DNA of 64,000 nucleotides from JBCCGL01 sp039029275 (GTDB taxonomy: Bacteria > Pseudomonadota > Gammaproteobacteria > JBCCGL01), in the NCBI GenBank assembly GCA_039029275.1, contig JBCCGL010000001.1, positions 1 through 64,000 on the forward strand, read 5' to 3'. Below are positions 42,801 through 50,626 of the stretch, one piece after another. Position 1 is the first letter of the stretch; every line of letters starts with the position of its first letter. Under the pieces are notes generated by a model. That model was not told where the DNA came from. It searched no databases and worked only from the letters and a program-made list of their open reading frames with translations. The position numbers were made by a program, and so were the translations under genes.

Positions 42801-43595
42801 ATGGATCTTCACCTGTCTGGATCTATTAATTCAGGATCTACATCAGGCTCCAACAACAACGGAGAGACGAACGATGACTGGCGGTTTGGTAACGCTGGGG
42901 ACGATACCGTACGCGGCCGTGAAGGTGACGACCATCTTGTGGGCGGCACTGGCGACGATGACATCTACGGCGATGACGAGTTTGCAGTTGGTGTTAATAC
43001 GGGCTTCGATACCGCTTATTACGCGGGCAGTGTTGCTGAGTATGTATTGGATGCCACACCTACCACATTGGCTGATATTACGATTACGGATGGCGCTACC
43101 AGCGACTACGATGACGGTACCGACCAGTTGTATGACATCGATAACATTCACTTCGGCGATGGCGTCATCATTGACCTGAACAGCTACACCATGAAGACAG
43201 ACGACGGCACTGGCGGCGGAACTTTTTCGGGAGACAGTAGCAACAACTGGGTGTTTGGAAACGCGGGTAATGACGCCATTCGCGGCGGAGGCGGTAACGA
43301 TCACATAGTCGGAGGCACAGGTAACGACACTATTTACGGGCACTGGGAAGGCAATGCCGATGATAGTGGCGCTGAGGACACCGTGTACTACGCAGACGTA
43401 CTCGCCAACTACGAAATCAGCGTCGGCCATTCGTCACTGAACGGGGAATTCCGCCCTTGGGCCACGATTACCGACACCAACACACTTGGTACGGATAATT
43501 TTGACGAAGGCACCGACAAGGTCTGGGACGTCGACTACTTTGTGTTCGACGGTCACACCTACACCTATACCGATCTGGCGGGAATGTTTGCCTAA
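39861..43595 (+). CDS. Large RTX (calcium-binding repeat) protein, type I secreted
   Basis: The 1244 residues are very acidic and contain no cysteine. RTX nonapeptides (GGxGxDxux) appear in several blocks: about residues 95-260 (GSGDDIIYAGKGTDTIDAGGGNDYIDIG), 640-690, and the C-terminal part. The last 490 residues form four tandem units of about 124 residues, starting near 757, 883, 1005 and 1129. Each has GNAGNDTL-type nonapeptides, a DTAYYAGSVAEY strand and a DEGTDxLxDIDxIHFGDG end. A hydrophobic stretch (about 284-330) interrupts the acidic chain. The N-terminus is rich in Tyr and Trp and has no Sec signal, as expected for type I export. No catalytic domain is recognised; it could be an adhesin, toxin or surface-layer-like protein. 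GAGGTG precedes the ATG. Confidence 0.9.
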   Translation: MSYKMIDNGYSSYEWWWRGTYPIEDYYYYRDWNFGNSGKTRTFNYDDKVTELDFWGDMWGKDYPNVYANFGDQADFFDMEADFEGIDELDLHVDLGDGDNYFYFRSEARAGGGGTGESFVYVDSGNGDDYVYFDTDDSDSRFDINITGGDNYIQTNYRGAGDITTGGGDDYIVHNANGYLNVNAGDGDNTIIANGTRYADDTITSGSGDDIIYAGKGTDTIDAGGGNDYIDIGDFGDGVEEVTLGAGADTLYLTGTNTTTTYDSSFTDGWKSWSSSVGAWQAQNFGMTLVSGMVAGTAIMKANPILAALYSNAAGYASWMVWKAIGDAMSNNNKDGGYTTSVTNADDNSAFVEVHDFDVREDSVILPVLYQNKTVMSTVAGQEAHFDLPGSENTSATYLKMKLDSVALSDFRTAIDLSGTVSNDVIAASVWENIFTSIMWFIKPDESNSNHDEDVIAFMGSDPDSYDEDSSDVLDITGSDDDNNNVQVHFDNILTQDDSHFGMLGGNFGYSILLSEAPYAMGSNNMDVFELSAVADDHDKYYVAGFDGDDYLKWTQSDKTLVFNGGDGSDTIDFSDFYDSFTNDNNNVEFDDGLHIDLTNDFVTDPGNNQQTYDGSIYAAGDAHFIISSVENVYGTAYNDTFTGSNDNNWFAGMGGNDTIDGGYGIDTVYISSTDTITADSHNYEFNYNSATGQGVVTHNNDSSSDVTASNVEFYQFEVDGEDVRFAFVDPSSHPMGSQVAVYALGASTNFEGANENDMLFGTEGDNKIFGRGGDDIFIGAGGDDDLRGHTSSGSSSDDGDTAYYFGGVAEFLIYRDSSDSRLTTDVIDNSTSYYDEGTDIVRDIEYLAFSDGAVIDLTGSGRIFYGTTDASNNKGTQNAVISDWIFGNAGNDTLTGFGGDDHLIGGTGNDTIYGNWSGASGTGTDTAYYAGSVAEYLVELDESSSSLSTSVIHNSGAAYDEGTDQLMDIDFIHFGDGVVMDLHLSGSINSGSTSGSNNNGETNDDWRFGNAGDDTVRGREGDDHLVGGTGDDDIYGDDEFAVGVNTGFDTAYYAGSVAEYVLDATPTTLADITITDGATSDYDDGTDQLYDIDNIHFGDGVIIDLNSYTMKTDDGTGGGTFSGDSSNNWVFGNAGNDAIRGGGGNDHIVGGTGNDTIYGHWEGNADDSGAEDTVYYADVLANYEISVGHSSLNGEFRPWATITDTNTLGTDNFDEGTDKVWDVDYFVFDGHTYTYTDLAGMFA

Positions 43596-43629
43596 GCATT
43601 CCACCCATTAGGTATTCGCCATTTAAAAA

Positions 43630-43658
43630 GGGTCGGCGCTCAGCCGACCCTGATTTTT
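43630..43658 (+). terminator. Rho-independent terminator after the RTX gene
   Basis: GGGTCGGC (43630-43637), a 5-base loop and GCCGACCC (43643-43650) form a perfect 8-bp stem followed by TGATTTTT. It sits 34 bp after the RTX stop codon and before the DUF3467 and exporter genes. It would lower their transcription relative to the abundant substrate. Confidence 0.85.
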
Positions 43659-43749
43659 ACCCCACTACCGGCAAACCTTATCCCCCAGGGCGCTCTTGAT
43701 CGCTCATAGCCAACCAGAGCGGAGTTTGCCGCAACCGTCGAGGCTTACT

Positions 43750-44166
43750 ATGAGTGAAAAAGAACCAGAACTAACCAACTCTGAACCGTCGGCACATACC
43801 GCTGCCGAACCACCACAACCGGCGCATCGTGTACGAATTAATCGCGCGCGCATGACCACCACCTACGCCAACGGTTTCTTTCCCATCAACACTGCCGAAA
43901 CGCTGTTCCTTGATTTCGGCGCAAGCACATCGCCAGAGTCAAGCGGCACCGTGAGTGAACCTGCCACAGTCAATGTAGGGGTCGACACCCGTGTAGCGAT
44001 GACTTTTCAGACCGCGAAAAAACTGGCGATTGTGCTCGGCAATATCCTCAACTCTTACGAAAGGACGCATGGCGAGATTACGCAGCGTGCGAACAATTCG
44101 GCTGCGGGCAACGCATCATCGAATACGCATGTTCGATTCCCGAATGCAGGGGATAGTCTGATATGA
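43750..44166 (+). CDS. DUF3467-like protein between RTX and exporter genes
   Basis: This 138-residue protein resembles DUF3467: YANGFFPINTAETLFLDFG followed by RVAMTFQTAKKLAIVLGNILNSYE and THGEI at about residues 38-120. The family pattern is 'FaN...v.....eF.ldFg', then 'Rv.mtp..aK.ll..L...l..YE..fG.I'. DUF3467 has no established function; small members are cytoplasmic. The first 30 residues are proline/glutamate/alanine rich. GAGG lies before the ATG. The gene ends in a 4-bp overlap (ATGA) with the ABC exporter gene, so it is translated with the exporter. A role as substrate chaperone or regulator of secretion is inference. Confidence 0.75.
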   Translation: MSEKEPELTNSEPSAHTAAEPPQPAHRVRINRARMTTTYANGFFPINTAETLFLDFGASTSPESSGTVSEPATVNVGVDTRVAMTFQTAKKLAIVLGNILNSYERTHGEITQRANNSAAGNASSNTHVRFPNAGDSLI

Positions 44167-45950
44167 ACGCGCAGGCACAAAACTCAAAACCCTCTCTACC
44201 GGCTGTATGTCGGGTACGTGAGGCGCTTAAGGCGTCACGCGGCGCATTGGTGATCGTCGGTGGCTTCAGTTTGGTGGTTAATCTACTGATGCTGACGGCA
44301 CCGATGTACATGCTACAGATTTACGACCGGGTACTGTCGAGCCGCAGTGAAGAAACTCTGCTTGCTCTCACCGTGCTTGCGGTCGGGCTGTTAGTCTGCA
44401 TGGGCGTGCTCGAAGTGCTGCGCTCGCGCATGCTGGTGCGCATCGGCGCGCATCTCGATCAACGCCTCAACCGCCCTGCTTTCGAGGCGCTGCTTAAGGG
44501 GCGATTATCCGGAGCGGGTACAACGCCAACGCAGTCGTTGACTGACCTTGACTCCCTGCGCCAGTTTCTATCCGGTCAGGGGCCGTTAGCGCTGTTCGAT
44601 GCGCCGTGGATACCGTTGTATCTGGCGCTGCTCTACGCCATGCATCCCCTGCTGTTTGCCGTGTCACTCGGGGGAGCGCTGGTGCTGTTCACCGCGGCGC
44701 TGTTAAACGAAATTCTCACCCGCAAGCCGGTGCTCGCCGCCGGCCAGCAAAACGCACTGGCCCGACGCTACGCCAGCAGCAGCCTGCGCAACGCGGATGT
44801 AATCGACGCGATGGGCATGGGCAAACGCTTGCAGGATCGTTGGCATCAGCAGCACGAGACCGGATTGGCAACGCACGTAACGGCGGCCGAGCGCGGCGGT
44901 AGTATCAGCGCGGTGGCGAAAACCCTGCGCATGAGCCTGCAAATCGCCATATTGGGTGTCGGCGCAGGCCTGGCTATCGAGCAGATCATCACCCCCGGCG
45001 TGATGATTGCCGCGTCGATTATCATGGCACGTGCGCTGGCCCCTGTGGATCAGTCCATCGCTCACTGGCGCAGTTTTGTTAACGCGCGCGCCGCCTACCA
45101 ACGCCTTGGTGAACTGCTCGCCCCACTGCCGATTGCGCAGGAGCATACGCAGCTACCGGCACCTGTTGGTCGTCTAAACGTCGACGGTGTGTTCGCAGGG
45201 CCGCCGGGCAGTCAGCTAACCGTTTTGCAGCAGGTTTCGCTGACTTTGGAACCCGGTGAAGCGCTTGGCGTGATTGGCCCTACGGCTTCCGGAAAGTCTA
45301 CCCTCGCCCGCTTGTTGGTCGGCGTCTGGTCACCGCGAATCGGCTCGGTACGACTTGACGGTGCCGAAATTGCAGACTGGCCCAGCGACGAGCGCGGAAA
45401 GTACATCGGTTACATGCCACAGGACGTAGAGCTGTTTGCCGGCAGCGTGGCGCAGAACATTGCGCGCTTCGAACCCGATGCTGACTCCACGGATATCGTT
45501 AACGCCGCGCTACAGGCCGGCGTGCACGAATTGATTTTGCAATTGCCCGATGCCTACGAGACCGATATTGGCGAAGGTGGTGCGATTTTGTCCGGCGGTC
45601 AGCGCCAGCGCATTGGTCTCGCCCGTGCCCTGTACCAACAACCCGCGCTGGTGGTGCTCGACGAACCCAACGCGAATCTCGATGCCGAAGGCGACGCTGC
45701 GCTGGGGCAGGCAATTGAATCCCTTAAAGCTGCCGGCAGCACAGTGGTCGTCATGGCACATCGACCCGGCGCAATTGCTGCGGTAGACAAATTGCTGGTA
45801 CTTAAACAGGGGCGCGTCGAGTTGTTCGGTCCCAAGCAGGCGGTGCTGGCCCAAATCGCAGCGAACAGCGATGCGGGCCATGTTCGACCGGTTCCGTCAG
45901 CAAACAGAATCAGCCCAAACGCTACCGCGGAGGAGTCAAACGATGGATAA
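44163..45950 (+). CDS. Type I secretion system permease/ATPase (PrtD-like)
   Basis: This 595-residue exporter has a six-helix ABC transmembrane domain (about residues 25-310) and an ATPase domain. Walker A reads GPTASGKST (about 368-376), the signature LSGGQRQRIGLARAL (about 480) and Walker B LVVLDEPNANLD, all complete. SLVVNLLMLTAPMYMLQIYDRVL near the N-terminus is the PrtD/HlyB subfamily signature. There is no N-terminal C39 peptidase domain. It exports unprocessed RTX substrates with C-terminal signals. It overlaps DUF3467 upstream and the fusion protein gene downstream. Confidence 0.93.
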   Translation: MNAQAQNSKPSLPAVCRVREALKASRGALVIVGGFSLVVNLLMLTAPMYMLQIYDRVLSSRSEETLLALTVLAVGLLVCMGVLEVLRSRMLVRIGAHLDQRLNRPAFEALLKGRLSGAGTTPTQSLTDLDSLRQFLSGQGPLALFDAPWIPLYLALLYAMHPLLFAVSLGGALVLFTAALLNEILTRKPVLAAGQQNALARRYASSSLRNADVIDAMGMGKRLQDRWHQQHETGLATHVTAAERGGSISAVAKTLRMSLQIAILGVGAGLAIEQIITPGVMIAASIIMARALAPVDQSIAHWRSFVNARAAYQRLGELLAPLPIAQEHTQLPAPVGRLNVDGVFAGPPGSQLTVLQQVSLTLEPGEALGVIGPTASGKSTLARLLVGVWSPRIGSVRLDGAEIADWPSDERGKYIGYMPQDVELFAGSVAQNIARFEPDADSTDIVNAALQAGVHELILQLPDAYETDIGEGGAILSGGQRQRIGLARALYQQPALVVLDEPNANLDAEGDAALGQAIESLKAAGSTVVVMAHRPGAIAAVDKLLVLKQGRVELFGPKQAVLAQIAANSDAGHVRPVPSANRISPNATAEESNDG

Positions 45951-47280
45951 AAATAACCCTGCTGAGGTAACCGCCGCTGCACCTGAATCCCGTCTCAAGC
46001 TTCCGTTAAGCGGTTTAATTTTATGCGGCGTTTTCGTCGCGATCTTTATGCTCGGTGGGTTTTCGGTGTGGGCGTCGGTCGCCAAATTGTCCGGCGCGGT
46101 TATCGCCCCCGGCGTGGTGAAAGTCGATTCCAACCGCAAGACCGTGCAACATCTCGAAGGCGGAATCGTCTCGGAGCTGTTGGTTACAGAAGGCGATCGG
46201 GTGAGCCAGGGGCAGTTACTCGTCCGCCTCGACACGACGCGCACCGAAACCGAACTTGCGGTTATCAACGGCGAACTCAACGCGCTTGAAGCAAGATTCT
46301 CGCGCTTGAACGCAGAACAGCTTGGTCACCGGGAGATTGCATTTCCCGAACGATTGCTGACGCAACAGCAAAAACCGGAAGTTGCCGATTTGCTCGAAGG
46401 GCAGCAGCGTTTGTTCGACGCGCGTCGCGACAGTTTCCGTGGAGAGATCGAGCTTCTGAAGCAAACGATCGAACGCTACCACGAGAGCATCGGGGGTTTG
46501 ACGGCGCAGGTTGAGGCCAAGGCAACAATCGAAGCCTCGTATCGCAAGGAGCTCGTTGATTTCCGAAGTCTGTACGAACAGGGAAGCATGCCGATTACAC
46601 CGGTGCTGAGTCTTGAGCGTTCCGTGGCTACTATGCAGGGCGAATCCGGTGAGCACCTCGCCGAGATTGCGGCAGCGAAGAAGGCCATCAGCGAGACAGA
46701 GCTGAAAATTCTGCAACACCGCAAAGATTTCAGGGAGTCTGTGGAAAATGAGCTTTCGCAGCTACAAACAGAAATCCACACACTTAGCATGCGTCGGGTT
46801 GCCGTTCGTGATCAGCACAGGCGCACCGAAATTCGAGCGCCGCAAGCAGGGGTCGTACTCGATATGGCAGTGCATACAACCGGCGGTGTAATCGCTCCGG
46901 GCGAAAAACTTTTGGACATTGTGCCCGAATCCGACAGCCTGGTTATCGAGTCGCGCATTGCAACTGACAGCATTGAGCGAGTCCGGATCGGATCGGACGC
47001 TGTTGTGCGCTTGAGCGCTCTCGATGTGCGTTCTACTCCGGAATTGAACGGAACCATCGTTCGCGTGTCAGCCGATAGCTTGGTCGATCAGTACACCGGT
47101 ATTCCCTACTACAACGCGCGATTGCAAATTCCGGCTGCAGAACTCGATCGGTTAAACGGGATCGTGCTCGTACCTGGCATGCCCGCAGAAGTGTTTATCA
47201 AAACCACAGAGCGCACACTGGTTCAATACCTCACCCGACCGCTAACGGACAGCGTGCTGCGCGCTTTTCGGGAGCGTTAA
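45943..47280 (+). CDS. HlyD family type I secretion membrane fusion protein
   Basis: This 445-residue protein has a cytoplasmic tail, one transmembrane helix (about residues 27-48), long coiled-coil segments (about 105-300) and the beta-barrel/lipoyl core. The opening VIAPGVVKVDSNRKTVQHLEGGIV and the closing VIAPGEKLLDIVPESDSLVIE mark the lipoyl halves; VLVPGMPAEVFI near 415 is the HlyD signature. It bridges the ABC exporter and an outer-membrane TolC channel, which is not encoded here. The ATG at 45943 has GGAGGAG and overlaps the previous gene by 8 bp. The frame is open to 45871. Confidence 0.93.
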   Translation: MDKNNPAEVTAAAPESRLKLPLSGLILCGVFVAIFMLGGFSVWASVAKLSGAVIAPGVVKVDSNRKTVQHLEGGIVSELLVTEGDRVSQGQLLVRLDTTRTETELAVINGELNALEARFSRLNAEQLGHREIAFPERLLTQQQKPEVADLLEGQQRLFDARRDSFRGEIELLKQTIERYHESIGGLTAQVEAKATIEASYRKELVDFRSLYEQGSMPITPVLSLERSVATMQGESGEHLAEIAAAKKAISETELKILQHRKDFRESVENELSQLQTEIHTLSMRRVAVRDQHRRTEIRAPQAGVVLDMAVHTTGGVIAPGEKLLDIVPESDSLVIESRIATDSIERVRIGSDAVVRLSALDVRSTPELNGTIVRVSADSLVDQYTGIPYYNARLQIPAAELDRLNGIVLVPGMPAEVFIKTTERTLVQYLTRPLTDSVLRAFRER

Positions 47281-47459
47281 TTTAATCCGTCGCTGTGACT
47301 CGATAGACGAGGGACATCGTACGTCTTACAGGAATCAACCTGCGCTCGCCGATCTGGCGGGCGCATTCTAATGCCATTCTCATACAAGCCTTTTTTCAGC
47401 CTATAAAAAGGAGTAATGAAATAAGCACAATGAACTTGATACAATTTGATTCCAGATCC

Positions 47460-47481
47460 AGCTCTTATAGTCGAAAGAGCT
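47460..47481. repeat. Hairpin upstream of the 53-residue gene
   Basis: AGCTCTT (47460-47466) can pair with AAGAGCT (47475-47481) around an 8-base loop. It lies in the 263-bp gap after the type I secretion genes, about 60 bp before a small gene. No T-run follows, so it is not a clear terminator. Confidence 0.35.
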
Positions 47482-47543
47482 GGCGCGAAGAAGCCACCAC
47501 CGGCTGTAATCGCAATTTAGCCAATTGTCACAAAAGGTGATTT

Positions 47544-47705
47544 ATGAGCGAACAGAAGAATACCCGACCGGAAGTCCCAGAAGGCAAAGCGCGTTTTGTG
47601 GTCACTCGCCAGAAAAAACCGAATGAGAAAGGTTTTGTTGGCTACGAGACTGAATGGGAACCTTTCCATAAGGAAGTCCCGTACGAAACACCGAAGCGTC
47701 CGTAA
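47544..47705 (+). CDS. Conserved-looking 53-residue protein
   Basis: A 53-codon ORF starts at ATG 47544 behind AAGGTG (six bases). The product begins MSEQKNTRPEVPEGKARFVV and ends WEPFHKEVPYETPKRP. It is highly charged, without hydrophobic segments or cysteines, and contains GYETEWEPF. I know no family. The good ribosome binding site and its fit between the secretion locus and the convergent apr operon make it a likely gene. Its GC content looks like that of its neighbours. Confidence 0.55.
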   Translation: MSEQKNTRPEVPEGKARFVVTRQKKPNEKGFVGYETEWEPFHKEVPYETPKRP

Positions 47706-47720
47706 GCAAACCAGGACGTA

Positions 47721-48236
47721 TCAGTTAATAGGCACCTGCGTGGTGCCTTCAACGTCGGGGACATCCTCGACCTTGCCACCGTATTCGATCTCAGCTTCGC
47801 TGGCATCGCGCACCAGCAGAATCTCGAGTCTGAAAATTACCTCGCGCCCACACAGCGGATTGTTACCATCAATCGTGACCGTGCGACGATCGACGCGTGT
47901 CACGATAAAAGTCTTGGTCTGACCTTTATCGTTTTCCATCAGAATGGCAGTGCCAACTTCGTGATATTCCTCGGGCACATTTTGCTTGCGATCGGTAATC
48001 ACTAAAGACTCATCGCGCGGGCCATAAATATCGTTGCAGTCAATCGGCACTTCGATAATTTCACCCGCAGCTTTACCTTCAAGTTCCTGCATTACCGAGG
48101 GTGCCAGCACTTCGTTTACCCCGTGCACGTAGCCAAGAGGAAACTCGACCTGGGTCAGTACCTTGCCTGACTTTTCATCAATCACTTTGTACGTCAATTC
48201 AACGTATTTACCATCCGCAACGATTTGATCGCTCAT
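47721..48236 (-). CDS. SlyD-like FKBP-type peptidyl-prolyl isomerase
   Basis: This 171-residue protein follows the SlyD layout: the FKBP part (about 5-70), the insert-in-flap domain with ILMENDKGQTKTFIVTRV, and the closing VTIDGNNPLCGREVIFRLEILLVRDAS. The final segment matches the SlyD signature 'vDgNHPLAGk.L.F.v.v..vR.At', with NN in place of NH and Cys for Ala. There is no histidine-rich metal-binding tail; instead the end is acidic. It is the last gene of the apr operon and may assist folding or metal-cofactor loading of Apr proteins, which is inference. The ATG at 48236 has GAGGAT. Confidence 0.85.
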   Translation of the reverse strand: MSDQIVADGKYVELTYKVIDEKSGKVLTQVEFPLGYVHGVNEVLAPSVMQELEGKAAGEIIEVPIDCNDIYGPRDESLVITDRKQNVPEEYHEVGTAILMENDKGQTKTFIVTRVDRRTVTIDGNNPLCGREVIFRLEILLVRDASEAEIEYGGKVEDVPDVEGTTQVPIN

Positions 48237-48247
48237 TTTTGAAATCC

Positions 48248-48598
48248 TCAAAAAATCGACGCGGCAAATATTTTCACGTCACCGCGCTCGTAGCCGATCA
48301 CCATACGCCCGAGCCACTCGCCGGCTTTCTTTGTACTGCGCACGCGGAACAAACACGTCACATGTTCACCGCGGCGAATAAACCCGAGAAAATCGTACTC
48401 GGTCGATAAGCTTCGAGTCAGGTCGCTGTTGACAAACTGATGCCCAACCTCGACCTCGTTGAGTCCCAATAAAAGATCATACGAAAAATTGCGGATAAAT
48501 TTGCCGTACTGCCCTTTGTTGGAGTACAGAATCAAATCGTCCCACATGGGAAATGCGATACCTTCCAACTCTTCGTCTGTGTGCTCGATTACATTCAT
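48248..48598 (-). CDS. Unrecognised 116-residue protein of the apr operon
   Basis: The protein starts MNVIEHTDEELEGIAFPMWDD and ends RMVIGYERGDVKIFAASIF. A pattern of helices followed by beta strands is suggestive of an NTF2/SnoaL-like fold, but I cannot show it. It has one cysteine, in HVTCLFRV. It lies 93 bp after aprA and 11 bp before the SlyD-like gene on the same strand, so it belongs to the apr transcription unit. No domain is recognised. Confidence 0.75.
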   Translation of the reverse strand: MNVIEHTDEELEGIAFPMWDDLILYSNKGQYGKFIRNFSYDLLLGLNEVEVGHQFVNSDLTRSLSTEYDFLGFIRRGEHVTCLFRVRSTKKAGEWLGRMVIGYERGDVKIFAASIF

Positions 48599-48691
48599 GT
48601 TGTTTCATTCCAAACGAAAAAAGACCAACAAAACTGTTGATCTTTTTCGATCCGCCGAATGCGGAATTGATCCTCAATTTTCGCAATAACG

Positions 48692-50626
48692 TTACGCGAT
48701 TGCTTTTTGCTTTTCCACAACGTTATCGGCCTCACTGTCGTCAGCATGGGCTGTTTGAGACTCTTCCTCAACGATGTGATAGAGCGGTGCTTTCTCCATC
48801 GTGTACTCACCTGTTTGCGGGTCACGGCGCGAAACAGTCAGCACGTGCCAGTCTTCATCGTTCAGCTTCATTGCATCACCACGATAGTAGTAACCGGGCC
48901 AACGGGTTTCCTTGCGGAATAAGGTGTGCTGAAGCACCGACTCAGACGCGCGATGGCGATGTTTCAACTCCCACGAACGCAATAGTTCGTGAATGTCTTT
49001 GGCCGCAACACACTCGAGATCCTCTTCCAGAATCTTGAGTTTTTTGAGGCCGATACTCAGCAGCTTTTCGTTGGTCATATAGTTGACCGACGCACCGCCG
49101 CCGTATTCGTCCATCAGTTTTTGCAAACGGTCGAGACCCTGGCGTGGATTGATATAGTTCGGATTCACATCTCCGGCGACAATCTCGTTTCGATAAATCT
49201 TGTAGTGCTCCATCGGCTTGAAGATTTCTGCCTTGCGGCGTGCGATCTGCTCGTCCGAAACGCGAATACCTTCGGCCTTGCCGTCGTCGATGTACTTGCA
49301 CGCGGCCTTGGCTGCGAGGCGACCTTCGGTAAACGAGCCGGACGAGAACGCGTGCGGCGTTCCACCGACCGCGTCACCCGCGCCAAACAACCCCTCCACC
49401 GTGGTCATGCGGTTGTAGCCCCAGAAGTATTCATCCGGCGACACGTCTTCGGGGCCTGAGCACCACGCGCCACTCCCGGTGGCGTGCGAACCCATCACGT
49501 AAGGCTCCGAGGTCGTCAGCTCAGGGTTTTCGTATTTTGGATTCACGTCGGTCGCCGCCCACAGCACCGCTTGCCCCACCGTCATACCGAGGAAGTTGTG
49601 CCAGCCAATCTCCTCGAGATGCGGGTCCTGAAACGCTTCCATTGTCACCATGTGGATCGGGCCACGACCCGCGTTCACTTCGGAAATCAACGCGTGGTTA
49701 CGCAGACAGGTCGGAATTGGGCGATGGGTGCGGTGCGAAACTTCAGGGTCGAGGTATTCTTTGCCGACCATTTCCTGCAACTCGGGAAACCACTTGGACT
49801 CGTATTCTTCGCCCATGCAGTTTTGCGTGTAGGTTTTAAGGTGCAAAAAGTACGCGCCGACCGGCCCGTAACCGTCTTTGAATCGAGCGAGGACAATGCG
49901 GTTTTCCATCTGCGTCATTTTCGCGCCCGCGTTGATCAGCAAACCGTAAGCAGAGCCCGAAGACCAAGGTGCATACCAAACGCGCCCCGCACCCTCGCCG
50001 ACCGAACGCGGTCGGAAAATATTCGACGCACCGCCTGCAGCAACGATGACAGCTTTTGATTTAAAGACGTGATAATCGCCGGTGCGCACGTTAAAACCCA
50101 CCGCGCCTGCAACCCGGTTTTCTTTGGCATCGTCCATCAAAAGGTGCGTAACGCAAATCCGGTTGAAGACCTGGTCTGCAGATTTTTTAGCCGCCTCCGC
50201 CACGATCGGCTTGTAAGACTCGCCGTGAATCATGATTTGCCAGCGACCTTCGCGCAGGTACGTACCCTTTTGCGGGTCGCGCATCAGCGGCAGTCCCCAT
50301 TCCTCGAACTGGTGCACCGCCGAGTCAACGTGGCGCGCCATATCGAAGAGAAGATCCTCGCGCACCATTCCCATCAAATCGATGCGCGCGTAGCGCACAT
50401 GATCTTCGGGATTGTTCTCACCGAAGCGGGTCCCCATGTAGCAGTTGATCGCGTACAAACCCTGCGCCACCGCGCCGGAACGGTCGATGTTCGCTTTCTC
50501 CGCGATAATGATTTTTTTGTCTTGTCCCCAATAGCGCGCTTCAAATGCCGCGCCGGTGCCACCGAGACCCGCACCCGCGACGAGGATGTCGATGTCGTCT
50601 TCGACGACTGTCTTGGGCGCACCCAT
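48692..50626 (-). CDS. aprA: Adenylylsulfate reductase subunit alpha AprA
   Basis: This 644-residue flavoprotein begins with the FAD-binding motif DILVAGAGLGGTGAAFEARY and has the late FAD motif GLFGAGDAVGGTPHAFSSG (about 415-433). RTHRPIPTCLRNHALISEV near residue 316 contains the arginine and histidine region near the APS site. In sulfur oxidisers AprBA runs in reverse: sulfite plus AMP give APS, and two electrons go to AprB and on to AprM or Qmo. Length and motifs are complete. The ATG overlaps the aprB stop codon by one base. It is probably a dissimilatory enzyme working in the oxidative direction because dsr-like reductive genes and QmoABC are absent here and Sat is nearby. Confidence 0.95.
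   Translation of the reverse strand: MGAPKTVVEDDIDILVAGAGLGGTGAAFEARYWGQDKKIIIAEKANIDRSGAVAQGLYAINCYMGTRFGENNPEDHVRYARIDLMGMVREDLLFDMARHVDSAVHQFEEWGLPLMRDPQKGTYLREGRWQIMIHGESYKPIVAEAAKKSADQVFNRICVTHLLMDDAKENRVAGAVGFNVRTGDYHVFKSKAVIVAAGGASNIFRPRSVGEGAGRVWYAPWSSGSAYGLLINAGAKMTQMENRIVLARFKDGYGPVGAYFLHLKTYTQNCMGEEYESKWFPELQEMVGKEYLDPEVSHRTHRPIPTCLRNHALISEVNAGRGPIHMVTMEAFQDPHLEEIGWHNFLGMTVGQAVLWAATDVNPKYENPELTTSEPYVMGSHATGSGAWCSGPEDVSPDEYFWGYNRMTTVEGLFGAGDAVGGTPHAFSSGSFTEGRLAAKAACKYIDDGKAEGIRVSDEQIARRKAEIFKPMEHYKIYRNEIVAGDVNPNYINPRQGLDRLQKLMDEYGGGASVNYMTNEKLLSIGLKKLKILEEDLECVAAKDIHELLRSWELKHRHRASESVLQHTLFRKETRWPGYYYRGDAMKLNDEDWHVLTVSRRDPQTGEYTMEKAPLYHIVEEESQTAHADDSEADNVVEKQKAIA

Noticed and set aside
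47408..47421. AAGGAG followed by a two-codon ORF (ATG AAA TAA)
   Set aside because: It cannot encode anything and is expected by chance in AT-rich sequence.
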